A stretch of DNA of 64,000 nucleotides, from assembly GCA_040877625.1 (NCBI GenBank), contig JBBDNK010000028.1:62001-126000 (forward strand). Reading direction: 5' to 3'. The stretch comes from Methylonatrum sp040877625 (lineage in GTDB: Bacteria > Pseudomonadota > Gammaproteobacteria > Nitrococcales > Aquisalimonadaceae). Below the pieces are notes generated by a model, which saw only the letters and a list, made by a program, of their open reading frames with translations, ran no database searches and was not told the origin of the DNA. The stretch's first letter is position 1. Every line of letters begins with the position of its first letter. The translations under genes were made by a program, and so were the position numbers. This document shows, in pieces, positions 8,874-17,928 of the stretch.

Positions 8874-9569
8874 TTAGATACCTTCAACCTCAATCCCATG
8901 CTCCGCTAACCACTGCTTGCGGCGCTCATAGTCCGGCATTGCACGCTCCACCCGGCGCCAGAATTCCTTGGAGTGATAGGGCTCATGTAGATGAATCAGT
9001 TCATGGATGACCACGTACTCCGCGATGGTTCGCGGCAGGAGGATGGTCTTCCAATGAAAGTAGAGCCAGGCGCCTTTGCCGCAGGAGCCCCAGCGGTAGC
9101 CCAGGTCCTGAACTTTGACGCCGGCCGGGGCAACTTCCAGCCGGGCGGCATGCTCGGTGGCCTTGGCCGCTAGCCAATCCCGTCCGCGGTCGCTGTACCA
9201 GCGAATAAACTGGTTGCGCCCTTCCCCGGCAAGTTCTCGGCGCAGGCAGAAGCGCCCGCCAACAAGCTTCAGGGGTGTCTCCTGGTTATCGACCAGCTTC
9301 AGGCGGTAGCTGCGGCCGAGATAGAGAAATCCTTCCCCGTCCACGAACTCCTTTCGCGGGGTCACCCGTTGCAGTTGAGCTTTCTCGGCCAGTTTCTGGT
9401 AGATCCAGTAACGCTTCTCGCGCACGAAGGCTCTGAGGTGCTCCTCCCCTACTCCGTTCGGCGCCGACAATAACAGCTCCCCACCGCGATCAACGGTGAT
9501 CTGCAAGGTTTTGCGCCGGCTGCTCTGGCGCACCTCGAATGCGAGATCATCGACCTGTAACTGGCTCAT
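8874..9569 (-). CDS. YgjP-like (SprT/DUF45) zinc metalloprotein of the RM operon
   Basis: 231 residues, full length for the YgjP/DUF45 family. The C-terminal half holds the zinc motif VVIHELIHLHEPYHSKEFW (HExxH near residues 190-194 with a further His), preceded by DLGYRWGSCGKG, a signature of the family. The N-terminal half is the usual beta-rich part starting with LAFEVRQSSRRKTLQITVD. E. coli YgjP is a putative metal-dependent hydrolase; homologues are frequently the last gene of type I RM operons, with unknown role. The ATG overlaps the hsdR stop by 4 bp, so expression is coupled to hsdR. The 3' half is duplicated at 3676-4047. Confidence 0.85.
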   Translation of the reverse strand: MSQLQVDDLAFEVRQSSRRKTLQITVDRGGELLLSAPNGVGEEHLRAFVREKRYWIYQKLAEKAQLQRVTPRKEFVDGEGFLYLGRSYRLKLVDNQETPLKLVGGRFCLRRELAGEGRNQFIRWYSDRGRDWLAAKATEHAARLEVAPAGVKVQDLGYRWGSCGKGAWLYFHWKTILLPRTIAEYVVIHELIHLHEPYHSKEFWRRVERAMPDYERRKQWLAEHGIEVEGI

Positions 9570-12500
9570 GTCCTCACCAGCTTGTCATGGTTGGCACGGG
9601 CAAGCTCCAGCAGCTTGTCCACCGTGGCATCGAGCTTGTTCATCGGCAACAGGCGGCGGTTGAACAGCTCTTCGAACAATCGGCCCCGCAGGCGCTCCTG
9701 GTCAGGGACGTGCGCTGGCTTCCAGAAGCCAGGGATTCTCAGCTCGCCGGTGATGACCTCCACCACCTCGGCGGTAGCCTCAATAAGCTGAGCGCCGGTC
9801 TTTGTATCCGGTTGCGCGTCATCGCCCAGTTTCGCCTGGGTGAGCAAACGCAGGAACGGGAGGTAATGGGCCGGCATGTCCGGCAGGTGTTCGCCTTCCA
9901 CCGGCTGGTCATCCCGTAGTTCTCCGATCAGCGCCTGGAAGGCGTCGATCTGCTCCTGCCATTGCCCGTCCAGCTTCTCAAGCAGTTCCTTGAGGCGCTC
10001 GCTGAGCTTGCCGTACTTCACCGGATCTTTGTCCAGGTGCTTGCGGATATGGGAACGGATGGCATGCTCCATCTCGGAGGCCTTGGCGCGCTCGCTCACC
10101 TGGCGGCTCAAATGACGGTCGAACTCGGCATCGGTGAGCTGGACTGGTGGGATCTTCGGGTTAATGCCCAGTGAGATCACGTAGTCCGCGATCAGCTTGC
10201 GCACCTTGGCACCGACATCCTTGCCCAGTTCCGGCATGTCCTTGTAGCGGTTACGGGCCAACGCATGGATTAGTGCCAGCCTTTTTGCATCCGTTGTGAA
10301 CTCCAGCCCTTCCGGCCTGGGAAGCACCCCATCCAGTGATTGGGTGAACTGCTTGAGTTTGACGGTGAACTCCGCCCGCACCCGCTCGTCCGCCAAGGCC
10401 TGGACGGCGGCCTCCACCTCCTCCAGGCTCTCCACGCCCTGCGCGCGCAGCACGTCTACCGCGCGGATGTGGCGGTCGCGCAGCAGCGGGATCTCGTCCT
10501 TGAGGCTTTGCAGCGCGCCTTCGATGTCCTCGGCGCTGTAGGCCGCCAGGGCATCTTTCAGATGGTGCGCAACGCCGTAGTAGTCCACTACGATGCCCGC
10601 CCGCTTGCCGAAGCCCGTGCGGTTCACCCGGGCGACGGCCTGCAGCAGTTCCGCCTCGCGGATCGGTCGGTCTAGGTACAGCACCCCTTCAATGGGCGCA
10701 TCGAAGCCGGTGAGCAGCATGGTGCGGACGATCAGGAAGGCCAGCGGATCAGCCTTGTCCGGGTCCGGATGTATCAGGGGTTTCCTGAAGCGCTTGATGT
10801 GCTGCTCCACGGCGGCGGAATCGCTCCAGCGCGACCACTCTGGTGGATCATTATTGCTGCTGCTGATCACCGCCGCGAACTCCAGGGGCTTGAGCAAGCT
10901 GCGGTAGCGCCAGGCCTGAACCGACGCCTGCACCCGCGGCGGACGGCGCATCAGTGTCTCATCATCCATCTGCTTGTCAGCCGGGCTCAGGGCCAAGGCT
11001 TCCTCCAGCAGTGCCGTCCGGGCCTGTTCAAACGCCGCCTGATAGTGGATCGCCGCTCGGCGGCTATAGGCGGTCACCTGGGCCTTGAAGCCGTTGGGCA
11101 GGATGTGGGTGACGTAGTGCCGCAGCATGTCGGCCGCCTTCTCCTCGATCAGCTTCGGTGCCTCGAGAAGCTGGCCCTTGGTGGCGTACTTCTGCTTGAT
11201 CGCTTCCAGCTCTTCCGGGCTGCGCTCGCGGAACAAGTCCTCGAACAGCGCATCCAGGCTGCCGCCGTCCTTCACCGCGCCTTCGGCTGTGCGCCCCTCG
11301 TAGAGCACCGGCACCGTGGCACCGTCGCGCTCCGATTCCTTGATGGTGTAGCGATCGATGAACTCGCCGAAGATGTCATGGGTGCGCTTCTTGTCTCCCA
11401 TGATGATGGGTGTGCCGGTAAAGCCGATGCGCGCGCAGTTCGGCAGCGCTTTGAGCAGGTTGGCGTGCAGGTCACCGGCCTGGGTGCGGTGGGCCTCGTC
11501 GATCATCACCAGGATATCGGGGCTTTCGTTCAGCACCGGGAGAGGTTTGGTGGGCTTGAGGGGGGTAACAGTGCCAGCGTCCGCCACATCCCGCCCGTTC
11601 AGTTCCAGGCGCTCGGGTTTGAGTGTATAGGCGTTGTCGTCGAGATCCGGTTCGCGGTACTTCTGGATGGTGGCAAAGGCCAGCCCCGGCCCGGGGCGCT
11701 TTACCAGCGCCTTGAGCTTTTCGGTGTTCTTCGCTACCTCCACGGTTTCGCCGGTGAGGCTCGCGGTGGCGGAGAGCTGACCTTGCAGATCCTTGCGGTC
11801 GGTGATGACCACCACCTTGAAGCGGCGGAGCATTGGGTCGGTGCGCAGTTTGCGCACCAGGAACACCATGGTCAGGCTCTTGCCGCTGCCCTGGGTGTGC
11901 CAGATGATGCCGCCGCGTCGGTCGAATTCGCCGTCCTCCGGGCGCGTCTTGCCGGTCTTGAGTCGTTCTACGGCTTTGGCGACCGCGCGGAACTGCTGGT
12001 AACGGCAAACTGCCCGGATGGTCTGCCCGCCGGTGGTCATGAATAGCGTGTAGTGACGGATGATGTCGAGCAGGTTGGCCTTGGTGAGCATGCCCGCGAT
12101 GAGACGTTGCTGACTGGAGAGCTGGTCTGCACCCAGATCCATGGTCACCTCGGCCTCCGTGCGCGGTTCTACCGTCTTCCAGTTCAGGTAATGCTCGAAG
12201 CCGGCGCTGATGGTGCCGACGCGGGCATCGTCGAAGTTGGTGGCAATCAGGAACTGGTTGGTGTGGAACAGCGCCGGCGCGCCCTCGTTATCCTCCACCT
12301 CCAGGGCTGCCTTGCGTTGGTTTGAGTAGCGGCGCAGCTGGTCTACGGCTTCGCTGATGCCTTCCGGCACCGTGCGGCTCTTGCACTCGACGACTACCAG
12401 CGGGATGCCGTTCACCAGCAGTGCCAGGTCGGGGATGATGTGGCCCTTGGCGCTATCAAAGCCCGGGGGGCATTTGACCTTGTACTGGTTGATGACGGTG

Positions 12501-12886
12501 AAGCGGTTGTTCTCGGGCGTGTCCCAGTCGATGTAGCGGATGGTCTGGCCGCGGCCGCCGTCCCAGTCCGGCAACCCCTCCACACTGATGCCGCCGAGCA
12601 GCAGCTCGGCGGCCTGCTGATTGGCCTCCATCAGCTTGGCGGCGGGGATGCGGGTCAGTGCGCCCACGGCTTGCGAGCGGCGATCCTCGTCCAGCCAGGG
12701 CTGGCCGTCGCGGAGGTTGATGCGCTGGAGCTGCTCGCGCAGCACCTGCTCCTGGATCACTTGGGCGAAGCTGCCGCGGCCGGTGACGCCGGGATCGTCG
12801 AGGGAGCCCATGGCGTACTCCCAGCCCTGGGCTTCCAGTTGCTGGATGAACGGCAGTTCGACGTCTTGGTATTCCGGTGCGGCCAT
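9566..12886 (-). CDS. hsdR: Type I restriction endonuclease subunit HsdR
   Basis: 1106 residues, normal for HsdR. The nuclease domain shows IIPDLALLVNG and VVVECKSR (Asp about 152, Glu about 167, Lys about 169: PD-(D/E)xK). The SF2 translocase shows Walker A HTQGSGKS, DRKDLQGQL, MIDEAHRTQ (DEAH), GFTGTPI and a late AVARVNRTG motif. With HsdM and HsdS it forms the restriction complex that translocates unmethylated DNA and cuts at a distance. The start ATG is preceded by AAGGGGG. It lies 54 bp after vapC and overlaps ygjP by 4 bp. No frameshift is seen, so the enzyme appears functional. Confidence 0.95.
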   Translation of the reverse strand: MAAPEYQDVELPFIQQLEAQGWEYAMGSLDDPGVTGRGSFAQVIQEQVLREQLQRINLRDGQPWLDEDRRSQAVGALTRIPAAKLMEANQQAAELLLGGISVEGLPDWDGGRGQTIRYIDWDTPENNRFTVINQYKVKCPPGFDSAKGHIIPDLALLVNGIPLVVVECKSRTVPEGISEAVDQLRRYSNQRKAALEVEDNEGAPALFHTNQFLIATNFDDARVGTISAGFEHYLNWKTVEPRTEAEVTMDLGADQLSSQQRLIAGMLTKANLLDIIRHYTLFMTTGGQTIRAVCRYQQFRAVAKAVERLKTGKTRPEDGEFDRRGGIIWHTQGSGKSLTMVFLVRKLRTDPMLRRFKVVVITDRKDLQGQLSATASLTGETVEVAKNTEKLKALVKRPGPGLAFATIQKYREPDLDDNAYTLKPERLELNGRDVADAGTVTPLKPTKPLPVLNESPDILVMIDEAHRTQAGDLHANLLKALPNCARIGFTGTPIIMGDKKRTHDIFGEFIDRYTIKESERDGATVPVLYEGRTAEGAVKDGGSLDALFEDLFRERSPEELEAIKQKYATKGQLLEAPKLIEEKAADMLRHYVTHILPNGFKAQVTAYSRRAAIHYQAAFEQARTALLEEALALSPADKQMDDETLMRRPPRVQASVQAWRYRSLLKPLEFAAVISSSNNDPPEWSRWSDSAAVEQHIKRFRKPLIHPDPDKADPLAFLIVRTMLLTGFDAPIEGVLYLDRPIREAELLQAVARVNRTGFGKRAGIVVDYYGVAHHLKDALAAYSAEDIEGALQSLKDEIPLLRDRHIRAVDVLRAQGVESLEEVEAAVQALADERVRAEFTVKLKQFTQSLDGVLPRPEGLEFTTDAKRLALIHALARNRYKDMPELGKDVGAKVRKLIADYVISLGINPKIPPVQLTDAEFDRHLSRQVSERAKASEMEHAIRSHIRKHLDKDPVKYGKLSERLKELLEKLDGQWQEQIDAFQALIGELRDDQPVEGEHLPDMPAHYLPFLRLLTQAKLGDDAQPDTKTGAQLIEATAEVVEVITGELRIPGFWKPAHVPDQERLRGRLFEELFNRRLLPMNKLDATVDKLLELARANHDKLVRT

Positions 12887-12940
12887 GCCGCCCCCTTTTC
12901 GTCTTGTTATTGTCGGTCGAGACTTGCTAGTGCCGATTCT

Positions 12941-13321
12941 TCACTTTTTCTTCTTGGCCGTGTACTTGACGCCCTGAATGCCCTCAAAGTCTGAATCCTG
13001 TGTCCATAGGGTGGCTCCATAAACCTTGGCGGTGGCAAAGATGATGCTGTCCGCCATCGGCAGGCGATGCTCCAGACCAGTCCGAGCCGCCGAAAGGGCA
13101 AGAGCCGAGGACAGCTCGATCACTTGCCCTTGCTGCATCAGTGCGACCGCCTGCAGGGCGTTGCCTTCTCCGCGCTGCTGCATGACTCGCTTGAACACCT
13201 CATAGAGGCTGATAGCCGGAACAATAAGCTCAGCCGTGGACTCGATGGCGCCGGCAAAAAAGTCTGAGTTCGGGCCATCGGCGAAGTACTCGAGCCAGCC
13301 AGAGGAGTCGACAACATTCAC
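12941..13321 (-). CDS. vapC: VapC-family PIN toxin nested in the RM operon
   Basis: 126 residues with the PIN-domain order: MNVVDSSGWLEYF (first Asp, residue 5), ISLYEVFKRV (Glu), LPMADSIIFATA (Asp) and LWTQDSDFEGI (Asp). VapC toxins are Mg-dependent ribonucleases that cleave tRNA or rRNA when released from VapB. All catalytic acidic residues are kept, unlike the VapC at 24.6 kb. It overlaps the vapB stop by 4 bp. The tail ends in a lysine run. Its position between hsdS and hsdR on the same strand suggests that it stabilises the RM locus by addiction. Confidence 0.9.
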   Translation of the reverse strand: MNVVDSSGWLEYFADGPNSDFFAGAIESTAELIVPAISLYEVFKRVMQQRGEGNALQAVALMQQGQVIELSSALALSAARTGLEHRLPMADSIIFATAKVYGATLWTQDSDFEGIQGVKYTAKKKK

Positions 13322-13524
13322 ACCCGATCTTCCTCGCGCGGCACATCGGTATCGAGGCCCCTGAGGAAGCCCCTCATCTGGCGCATCGGCTGCACCGGGA
13401 TCAGCTCGATGCGGTTCTCATAGGCGATGGCCTGGATCTTCTGGCCTGGACTCAGCCGTAAGGCCTCGCGAACAGCCTTTGGGATGACGACCTGGTACTT
13501 AGGAGAGATGGTGAGCGTGTCCAT
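13318..13524 (-). CDS. vapB: VapB/AbrB-type antitoxin
   Basis: 68 residues from the ATG at 13524 (a GTG 4 codons earlier is also open). MDTLTISPKYQVVIPKAVREALRLSPGQ is a SpoVT/AbrB swapped-hairpin DNA-binding domain, and the acidic C-terminal end should wrap the toxin. GAGGT lies about 6 nt before the ATG. It is translationally coupled to vapC through an ATGA-type overlap. Antitoxins of this kind repress their own promoter, so the 13525-13700 region probably contains the operator. Confidence 0.88.
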   Translation of the reverse strand: MDTLTISPKYQVVIPKAVREALRLSPGQKIQAIAYENRIELIPVQPMRQMRGFLRGLDTDVPREEDRV

Positions 13525-13709
13525 GATCAACCTCACATCGATAACGAATTCGTATGACGACTATGGTATCGATCAGAAGGCAGTCGTTCAATGCCGGTAT
13601 TTCACGACCTACCCAATAACGGAGACAGGCATACCAGTAGTACCTCCCGTGCAGGCCCGATTCGGGACGGGTACAATGAAACAGGACTTCCTTACGAGAC
13701 TAGGTGCAC

Positions 13710-13883
13710 ATGCGCAGTCGTCCCGAAGCGCGCCCAACCAGGTTCAAGGAGATCACCCGCAAGGCGGTGGTGCGGGCTGTCGCCAGCTCCACGGCCATCG
13801 AGACGGGACAGCCGGTGAGCCGCATCGAGGCCCGTCTGCTGCGCGCAAGCGACTCACGCTTTAAAGACCTGTCGCTCGCCTGA
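13710..13883 (+). CDS. Small basic protein, unrecognised
   Basis: An ATG frame of 57 residues on the plus strand, inside the hsdS-vapB gap: MRSRPEARPTRFKEITRKAV..., ending ...RASDSRFKDLSLA. It has a regular charged-helix pattern and reads like a small DNA-binding or antitoxin-type protein, but no family is recognised. AGGTG lies only 4 nt upstream of the ATG. It is antisense to the surrounding operon and could be a remnant; it is kept because codon use and composition look protein-like. Confidence 0.35.
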   Translation: MRSRPEARPTRFKEITRKAVVRAVASSTAIETGQPVSRIEARLLRASDSRFKDLSLA

Positions 13884-13941
13884 CCAGGGCCTCTATTGGG
13901 CAAACTGGTATTTTGGTTCTCCCTTTGTTCTTGTTCCTAAG

Positions 13942-15243
13942 CTAACCCGCCGCCTGTTCCGCTTTTTCGAGTAGCGGTGTGACGCGGACTCGTCCGGTAA
14001 GGAGGTCGTCCATGAGACCCTCCTTCAGTTGGCCGAGGCCAGTCAGCGCCCGGGAGTGAGCGTTCGACATAGCATCGACCGCATTCATGCGGTCACAAAT
14101 CCGCCGTTGCTCACTGTAATCTGGCCAGACGAATAGCAACTGATTCATGATTGCGCTGTTGGCAACGTCGCGACCTCCCGCATTGACGTTCGAGCGCACT
14201 TGACGCTTAGCTACTTCGGAACTCAGTTGCATCTGAAGAAACGCGGGAACCACTTCGTTTCTATCCAGTGAAATCCTCATAAGATTGGAGGAAATGATCC
14301 AGCCAACCTCGGCCTTTGTGATTGCGACAGAACGGCCTACGTCTGCAACACGTGAAAAGACAATATCTCCAAGCTTCAATTGGTAGTCTGCGAGACGCTG
14401 TGCGTCGTGCTCAGCCACGAACAGCAACTCTGATTTATCAAAGTGGCCCTCCCCCAGCGAGCCGATTGTGATTACTGGATGGCCCTCTTTGACCCAGTGC
14501 TCCCCTTTGAGCGCCGATCCGAATGGGCCCGTACGGAGATGCGGAATACCCGCGTCGGCTTTTTCCCTTAGCTTGGAGATCGTCCAAGCTCTCGGCGCTA
14601 GGCCCAGCGGCGAGTCCTTGTAGAGGTGAGGGGCCTGGTCGGGCGAGGGGCGGAGTTGGCCGTTTTCGTCGATGCCGCGGGTGAGCAGGTCGGTGAGCAG
14701 GCCCTGCTTGATTTGCTCCAGCTTGGCGATCAGCGCCTCGGTGCGGCGAATCTGGGTGTCCAGGGTGTCTAGGATTTTGGCGATAATCGGCTGTTGGTCT
14801 GGCGGAGCGACGGGAACATCAAGAGCTAGATAGTCTGCCGTCCTGATACCTTTAACCGTGGATCCGACGGCCCGCGCGTCAGCATTGTGCTGAAGGCTCG
14901 CGAGCACTCGCAGAAGATATCTACCATCCGTCACGACTGTTGGGAAAAGTGCTCTAACATCCTGATTTATCGCCAACGGTACGGAGGCTACGGCGGCTCT
15001 GCCCACGGCCATACGAGTGCATACCAGAGGCGTGCCAGCTGGTATGAGATTAGATGTGCTTGCTCGCAGCCCGGCCTCGGTAATGCTCTCTTCCGTGCCG
15101 CGTAGTTCCAGTAATCCATCGACGAAGTCCTTAACTGACGCCCAAGGAATTTCCCCTCTCCAGAATGCGCTATCAGCTCGTGCGGGAGTTCCCCCACCGA
15201 TATGTCGCTCTACAAGTACGCTCAATGGTTGCCGGTCAAACAT
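13942..15243 (-). CDS. hsdS: Type I restriction specificity subunit HsdS
   Basis: 433 residues, with two target recognition domains and conserved helices. The first TRD opens with LVERHIGGGTPARADSAFWRGEIPW; the central spacer helix is LDTLDTQIRRTEALIAKLEQ, followed by IKQGLLTDLLTRGI. The second TRD includes LRTGPFGSALKG and NSAIMNQLLFVWP. The end has GQLKEGLMDDLLTGRVRV. HsdS sets the bipartite DNA sequence recognised by the methylase and nuclease. The gene overlaps hsdM by 8 bp. The target sequence cannot be predicted from this reading. Confidence 0.93.
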   Translation of the reverse strand: MFDRQPLSVLVERHIGGGTPARADSAFWRGEIPWASVKDFVDGLLELRGTEESITEAGLRASTSNLIPAGTPLVCTRMAVGRAAVASVPLAINQDVRALFPTVVTDGRYLLRVLASLQHNADARAVGSTVKGIRTADYLALDVPVAPPDQQPIIAKILDTLDTQIRRTEALIAKLEQIKQGLLTDLLTRGIDENGQLRPSPDQAPHLYKDSPLGLAPRAWTISKLREKADAGIPHLRTGPFGSALKGEHWVKEGHPVITIGSLGEGHFDKSELLFVAEHDAQRLADYQLKLGDIVFSRVADVGRSVAITKAEVGWIISSNLMRISLDRNEVVPAFLQMQLSSEVAKRQVRSNVNAGGRDVANSAIMNQLLFVWPDYSEQRRICDRMNAVDAMSNAHSRALTGLGQLKEGLMDDLLTGRVRVTPLLEKAEQAAG

Positions 15244-17686
15244 ATCCCAGCCCCCGCAGGAAACTCAGCAACTCCCGTGCCGCCGCATCCCGTTCCGCCT
15301 CGATATTCGCCAGCGTCACCTTGTACTTATCCCACCAGGTTTCGAAGGCAGCGATGACATCCTGCCGCTGCTGACTTGCGTAGCGCCCGAGGATGGCGGT
15401 CATGTCGTTGTGGAGGATGGTAAGCAGCAGCTCGGCCGCCGCCGGTTCATCGAGTGCATCCACCGCTTCGTTCAACCGCTCCTCGAAGCTCGCCTGCTTG
15501 GCCTTGAGCTTTTTGTTCGCCTGCGTGCGGGCGGTCTTCCAGGTCTTGATTTCGACCTCGGTGGGCGCGTCATCAATCTGCTCGCCCTCACCCTCCTCGT
15601 CTTCGGCGTCCCCCGATTCGGCCGCCTTGATCTTGCTGTCCATCTCGGCCTTGAAACCCTGTAGCCGCTCCAGTTCGTCCACGAACTCGCCGAGCAGGAA
15701 GGCGACCAGTTTGTGGTCCAGCGGGTTGGACTTGTCCTGCTTGTCCTCCAGAGCGTTGATGATGCTGGTGCGCCAGGCATCGATCACGCCCCTGGCGCCT
15801 CTGGCCTGCAGGGTGCGGAAGTCGTTCTTCGACTGGTCCCAGAAGCCGGCGATGATGCCGCGCACCGCGAAGGGGTTGAGCATGGCCACCGGTTCCAGCG
15901 CGGCACTGAAACTTGCCAGCAACTCGTCGCGCAGGCCGCTCAAGCGGCTGCCGTTGCCTTCCTGCGTGTTGGCGACTTCCGCGATGCTGCGGCCGTGTTC
16001 GGCCCACCAGGTCTCGAAGGTCTGCTGCAGGGTGGCCTGCTTCGCCTGTACGCCCGGGTTCTGCTCGATGGCCGGTTTGAGGTCGGACCTGACCGTGAGC
16101 GTCGGCCAGAAGTCCACGTAATCCGGATCGTTGGAGCGGAGCGCGAACAGGTCCATTGGATCCAGGCCTTGGGCATCGAACAGGGCCTGTTTGGCGCGGA
16201 TCTCGGCCAGCGGCACGCCGCCCTTGAGGTGGGCACGCACGTCCTGGGGTTCCGGCGGCGGCGCGTTGTCGGCGTAGCGGCGGATGTTGAGGTTGTAATC
16301 GTTCTCGCGCAGTTCGTCGTTGCTGACGATGGCCGAGAAGGCGGGCTCCTCTCTGAACCGGTCGAAGGTGTTGACGATTTTCTCGATGTGCTCGGGCAGC
16401 AGGTGGTTCTGGGCTCGGCCTTCGTAGTATTCGCGGTCGGCGTTGATGAACAGCACCCTGCCCTTGCGCTCGGCCGGCTTGGCGCCTTTGGCGCGCAGCA
16501 CGAGGATGCTGGCCGGGATGCCGGTGCCGTAGAAGAGGTTCGGCGCAAGGCCAATCACTGCCTCGATAAGGTCGTCGTCGATCATGCCGGCACGGATGCG
16601 TTTCTCGTCGCCTCCACGAAACAGCACGCCGTGGGGCATGACGGTGGCGAGCATGCCGCTGGCGTTGAGCGATGCCACCATGTGTTGCAGGAACATGAGA
16701 TCCGCCTTCTTGGCGCCCAGGGGCACCTGGCCATAGCGGAAGCGCTCCGGGAAGTTGGGTTGCCAGTCCTTCTGGCTGTCCTTGTCCGAGGGGCCGTAAG
16801 TGATGGAGAACGGCGGATTGGTGAGGATGCGGTCGAAGCGCATCAGCTCGCCGCCCTCCACGTGCTGGGGTTCGCCGAGGGTATCCTCGTTGCGCAGATC
16901 GGCGCTGGGGATGCCGTGCAGCAGCATGTTCATCTTGGCGATGGACCAGACACTGCCGGCGGTCTCCTGGCCGTACAGGCCCAGCAGGCGGCTGTTGCCG
17001 CCCTGCTCTTCCACGTACTCCTTGGAGAGGACCAGCATACCGCCCGAGCCACAGCAGGGGTCGTAGACGCTGTGCTCCTCCTGCGGCTTCACCAGCCGCA
17101 CCATCATGCGGACCACCGGCCGCGGGGTGTAGAATTCACCGCCCTTCTTGCCGGCGGAGTCGGCGAAGTCGCGAATCAGGTACTCGTACGCGGCACCGAG
17201 CAGGTCCGGAAACTCGAAATCCTCGTTTCGCAGCCGGTAGCTGCCGAAGTGCACGATCAACTCCCGGAGCTTCTTGTCCGGCAGTTTGGATGAGCCGACC
17301 TTGCGGGTGAAGTCGATATGCTCCAGCACGCCACCAAGGCTCGCGTTGTGTTCTTCGATGCCCGCTAGCGCTTTGTTCAGATAGTCTCCGACGGTCTGGT
17401 GCGCCTCGTTCAGCAGGAAGTCCCAGCGCGATTGCTCGGGGACGAAGAAAGTCTCCTTGTGCCAGTTCTTCATGTTCGCAATCTGGCGGGCATCGGCGTC
17501 GGTCTCGCCGCGGACGATCTGATCCTGGACGACCTGGTCGAAGCGCTGCTGGAAGACGTCCGAGCAGCGCTTCAGGAACAGCATGCCGAAGATGTACTCC
17601 TTGAATTCAGAGGCATCCATCTTGCCGCGCAGGATATCGGCGGCTCGGAAAAGGTGGCGTTCCAGTTGGGGTAACGTCAGGGGCAT
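15236..17686 (-). CDS. hsdM: Type I DNA methyltransferase HsdM, long form
   Basis: 816 residues, longer than the common 500-residue HsdM. The N-terminal HsdM_N helices start MPLTLPQLERHLFRAADIL. The gamma-class N6-adenine methylase core has YDPCCGSGGM at about 208-217 (AdoMet binding) and ILTNPPFSITYG near 287-298 (NPPF catalytic). The last 300 residues are largely helical and acidic, with a coiled-coil-like stretch around NKKLKAKQASFEERL. It protects host DNA and forms the core of the RM complex. It is the first gene of the hsdMS-vapBC-hsdR-ygjP order. The first 127 bp and the leader are duplicated at 36.4 kb. Confidence 0.94.
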   Translation of the reverse strand: MPLTLPQLERHLFRAADILRGKMDASEFKEYIFGMLFLKRCSDVFQQRFDQVVQDQIVRGETDADARQIANMKNWHKETFFVPEQSRWDFLLNEAHQTVGDYLNKALAGIEEHNASLGGVLEHIDFTRKVGSSKLPDKKLRELIVHFGSYRLRNEDFEFPDLLGAAYEYLIRDFADSAGKKGGEFYTPRPVVRMMVRLVKPQEEHSVYDPCCGSGGMLVLSKEYVEEQGGNSRLLGLYGQETAGSVWSIAKMNMLLHGIPSADLRNEDTLGEPQHVEGGELMRFDRILTNPPFSITYGPSDKDSQKDWQPNFPERFRYGQVPLGAKKADLMFLQHMVASLNASGMLATVMPHGVLFRGGDEKRIRAGMIDDDLIEAVIGLAPNLFYGTGIPASILVLRAKGAKPAERKGRVLFINADREYYEGRAQNHLLPEHIEKIVNTFDRFREEPAFSAIVSNDELRENDYNLNIRRYADNAPPPEPQDVRAHLKGGVPLAEIRAKQALFDAQGLDPMDLFALRSNDPDYVDFWPTLTVRSDLKPAIEQNPGVQAKQATLQQTFETWWAEHGRSIAEVANTQEGNGSRLSGLRDELLASFSAALEPVAMLNPFAVRGIIAGFWDQSKNDFRTLQARGARGVIDAWRTSIINALEDKQDKSNPLDHKLVAFLLGEFVDELERLQGFKAEMDSKIKAAESGDAEDEEGEGEQIDDAPTEVEIKTWKTARTQANKKLKAKQASFEERLNEAVDALDEPAAAELLLTILHNDMTAILGRYASQQRQDVIAAFETWWDKYKVTLANIEAERDAAARELLSFLRGLGYV

Positions 17687-17849
17687 TAGTTGGTCTCTTC
17701 AGCTCTCACAGCGGGCCAAACGGGTGCAGCCACATGTTACAGCCTTTGCCCCAGTCTTGAGAGCCGCTGTTCTCCGGCCGCCACAACCCGGAGAACCTGC
17801 TGGCACGAACAGCGGCAGTTCGCGTAGGGCGAAAAAGCGCAGCGCCTTT
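17560..17849 (-). repeat. Direct repeat A1: hsdM 5' end plus leader
   Basis: This 290-bp segment contains the first 127 bp of hsdM and about 160 bp upstream. It matches 36360-36649 without any insertion or deletion (constant offset 18,800 bp), with a modest number of substitutions, clustered mostly in the leader. Similarity stops inside the short palindromic element at 17824. The two copies are direct repeats that enclose Wadjet 1, the first Hcp cluster and the DUF6361-PLD-helicase operon. Confidence 0.92.
17715..17803. repeat. 89-bp leader repeat, copy 1 (upstream of hsdM)
   Basis: One of three gap-free copies (others at 24612-24700 and 36515-36603). It contains a perfect 9-bp inverted repeat, GTTCTCCGG (17769-17777) and CCGGAGAAC (17788-17796), with a 10-nt loop. 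In copies 1 and 2 it lies just upstream of an intact minus-strand defence operon (hsdM, jetD), so it may be a promoter-leader, a structured RNA leader or a recombination site. Confidence 0.85.
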
Positions 17850-17858
17850 TCGCCCTAC
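17824..17858. repeat. Minimal palindrome related to the MITE ends
   Basis: GTAGGGCGAAAA, a short GC-rich centre, and TTTTCGCCCTAC form a 35-bp palindrome. It equals the two terminal inverted repeats of the 266-bp element at 36621 joined with the interior deleted. Confidence 0.8.
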
Positions 17859-17928
17859 GTTGGTTCATCCCCCGCATGGTATGTCTCGGAGATTGTGCTG
17901 GCGGTCAGCATGACATCTATGCTGATAG

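Noticed and set aside
10769..12046. 425-codon plus-strand frame opposite hsdR
   Set aside because: It is an antisense shadow in a GC-rich gene; hsdR has all motifs on the minus strand, and this frame has no domain or ribosome site.
15713..17293. 526-codon plus-strand frame opposite hsdM
   Set aside because: Shadow of hsdM. Composition is Val/Gly/His-rich without any known motif.
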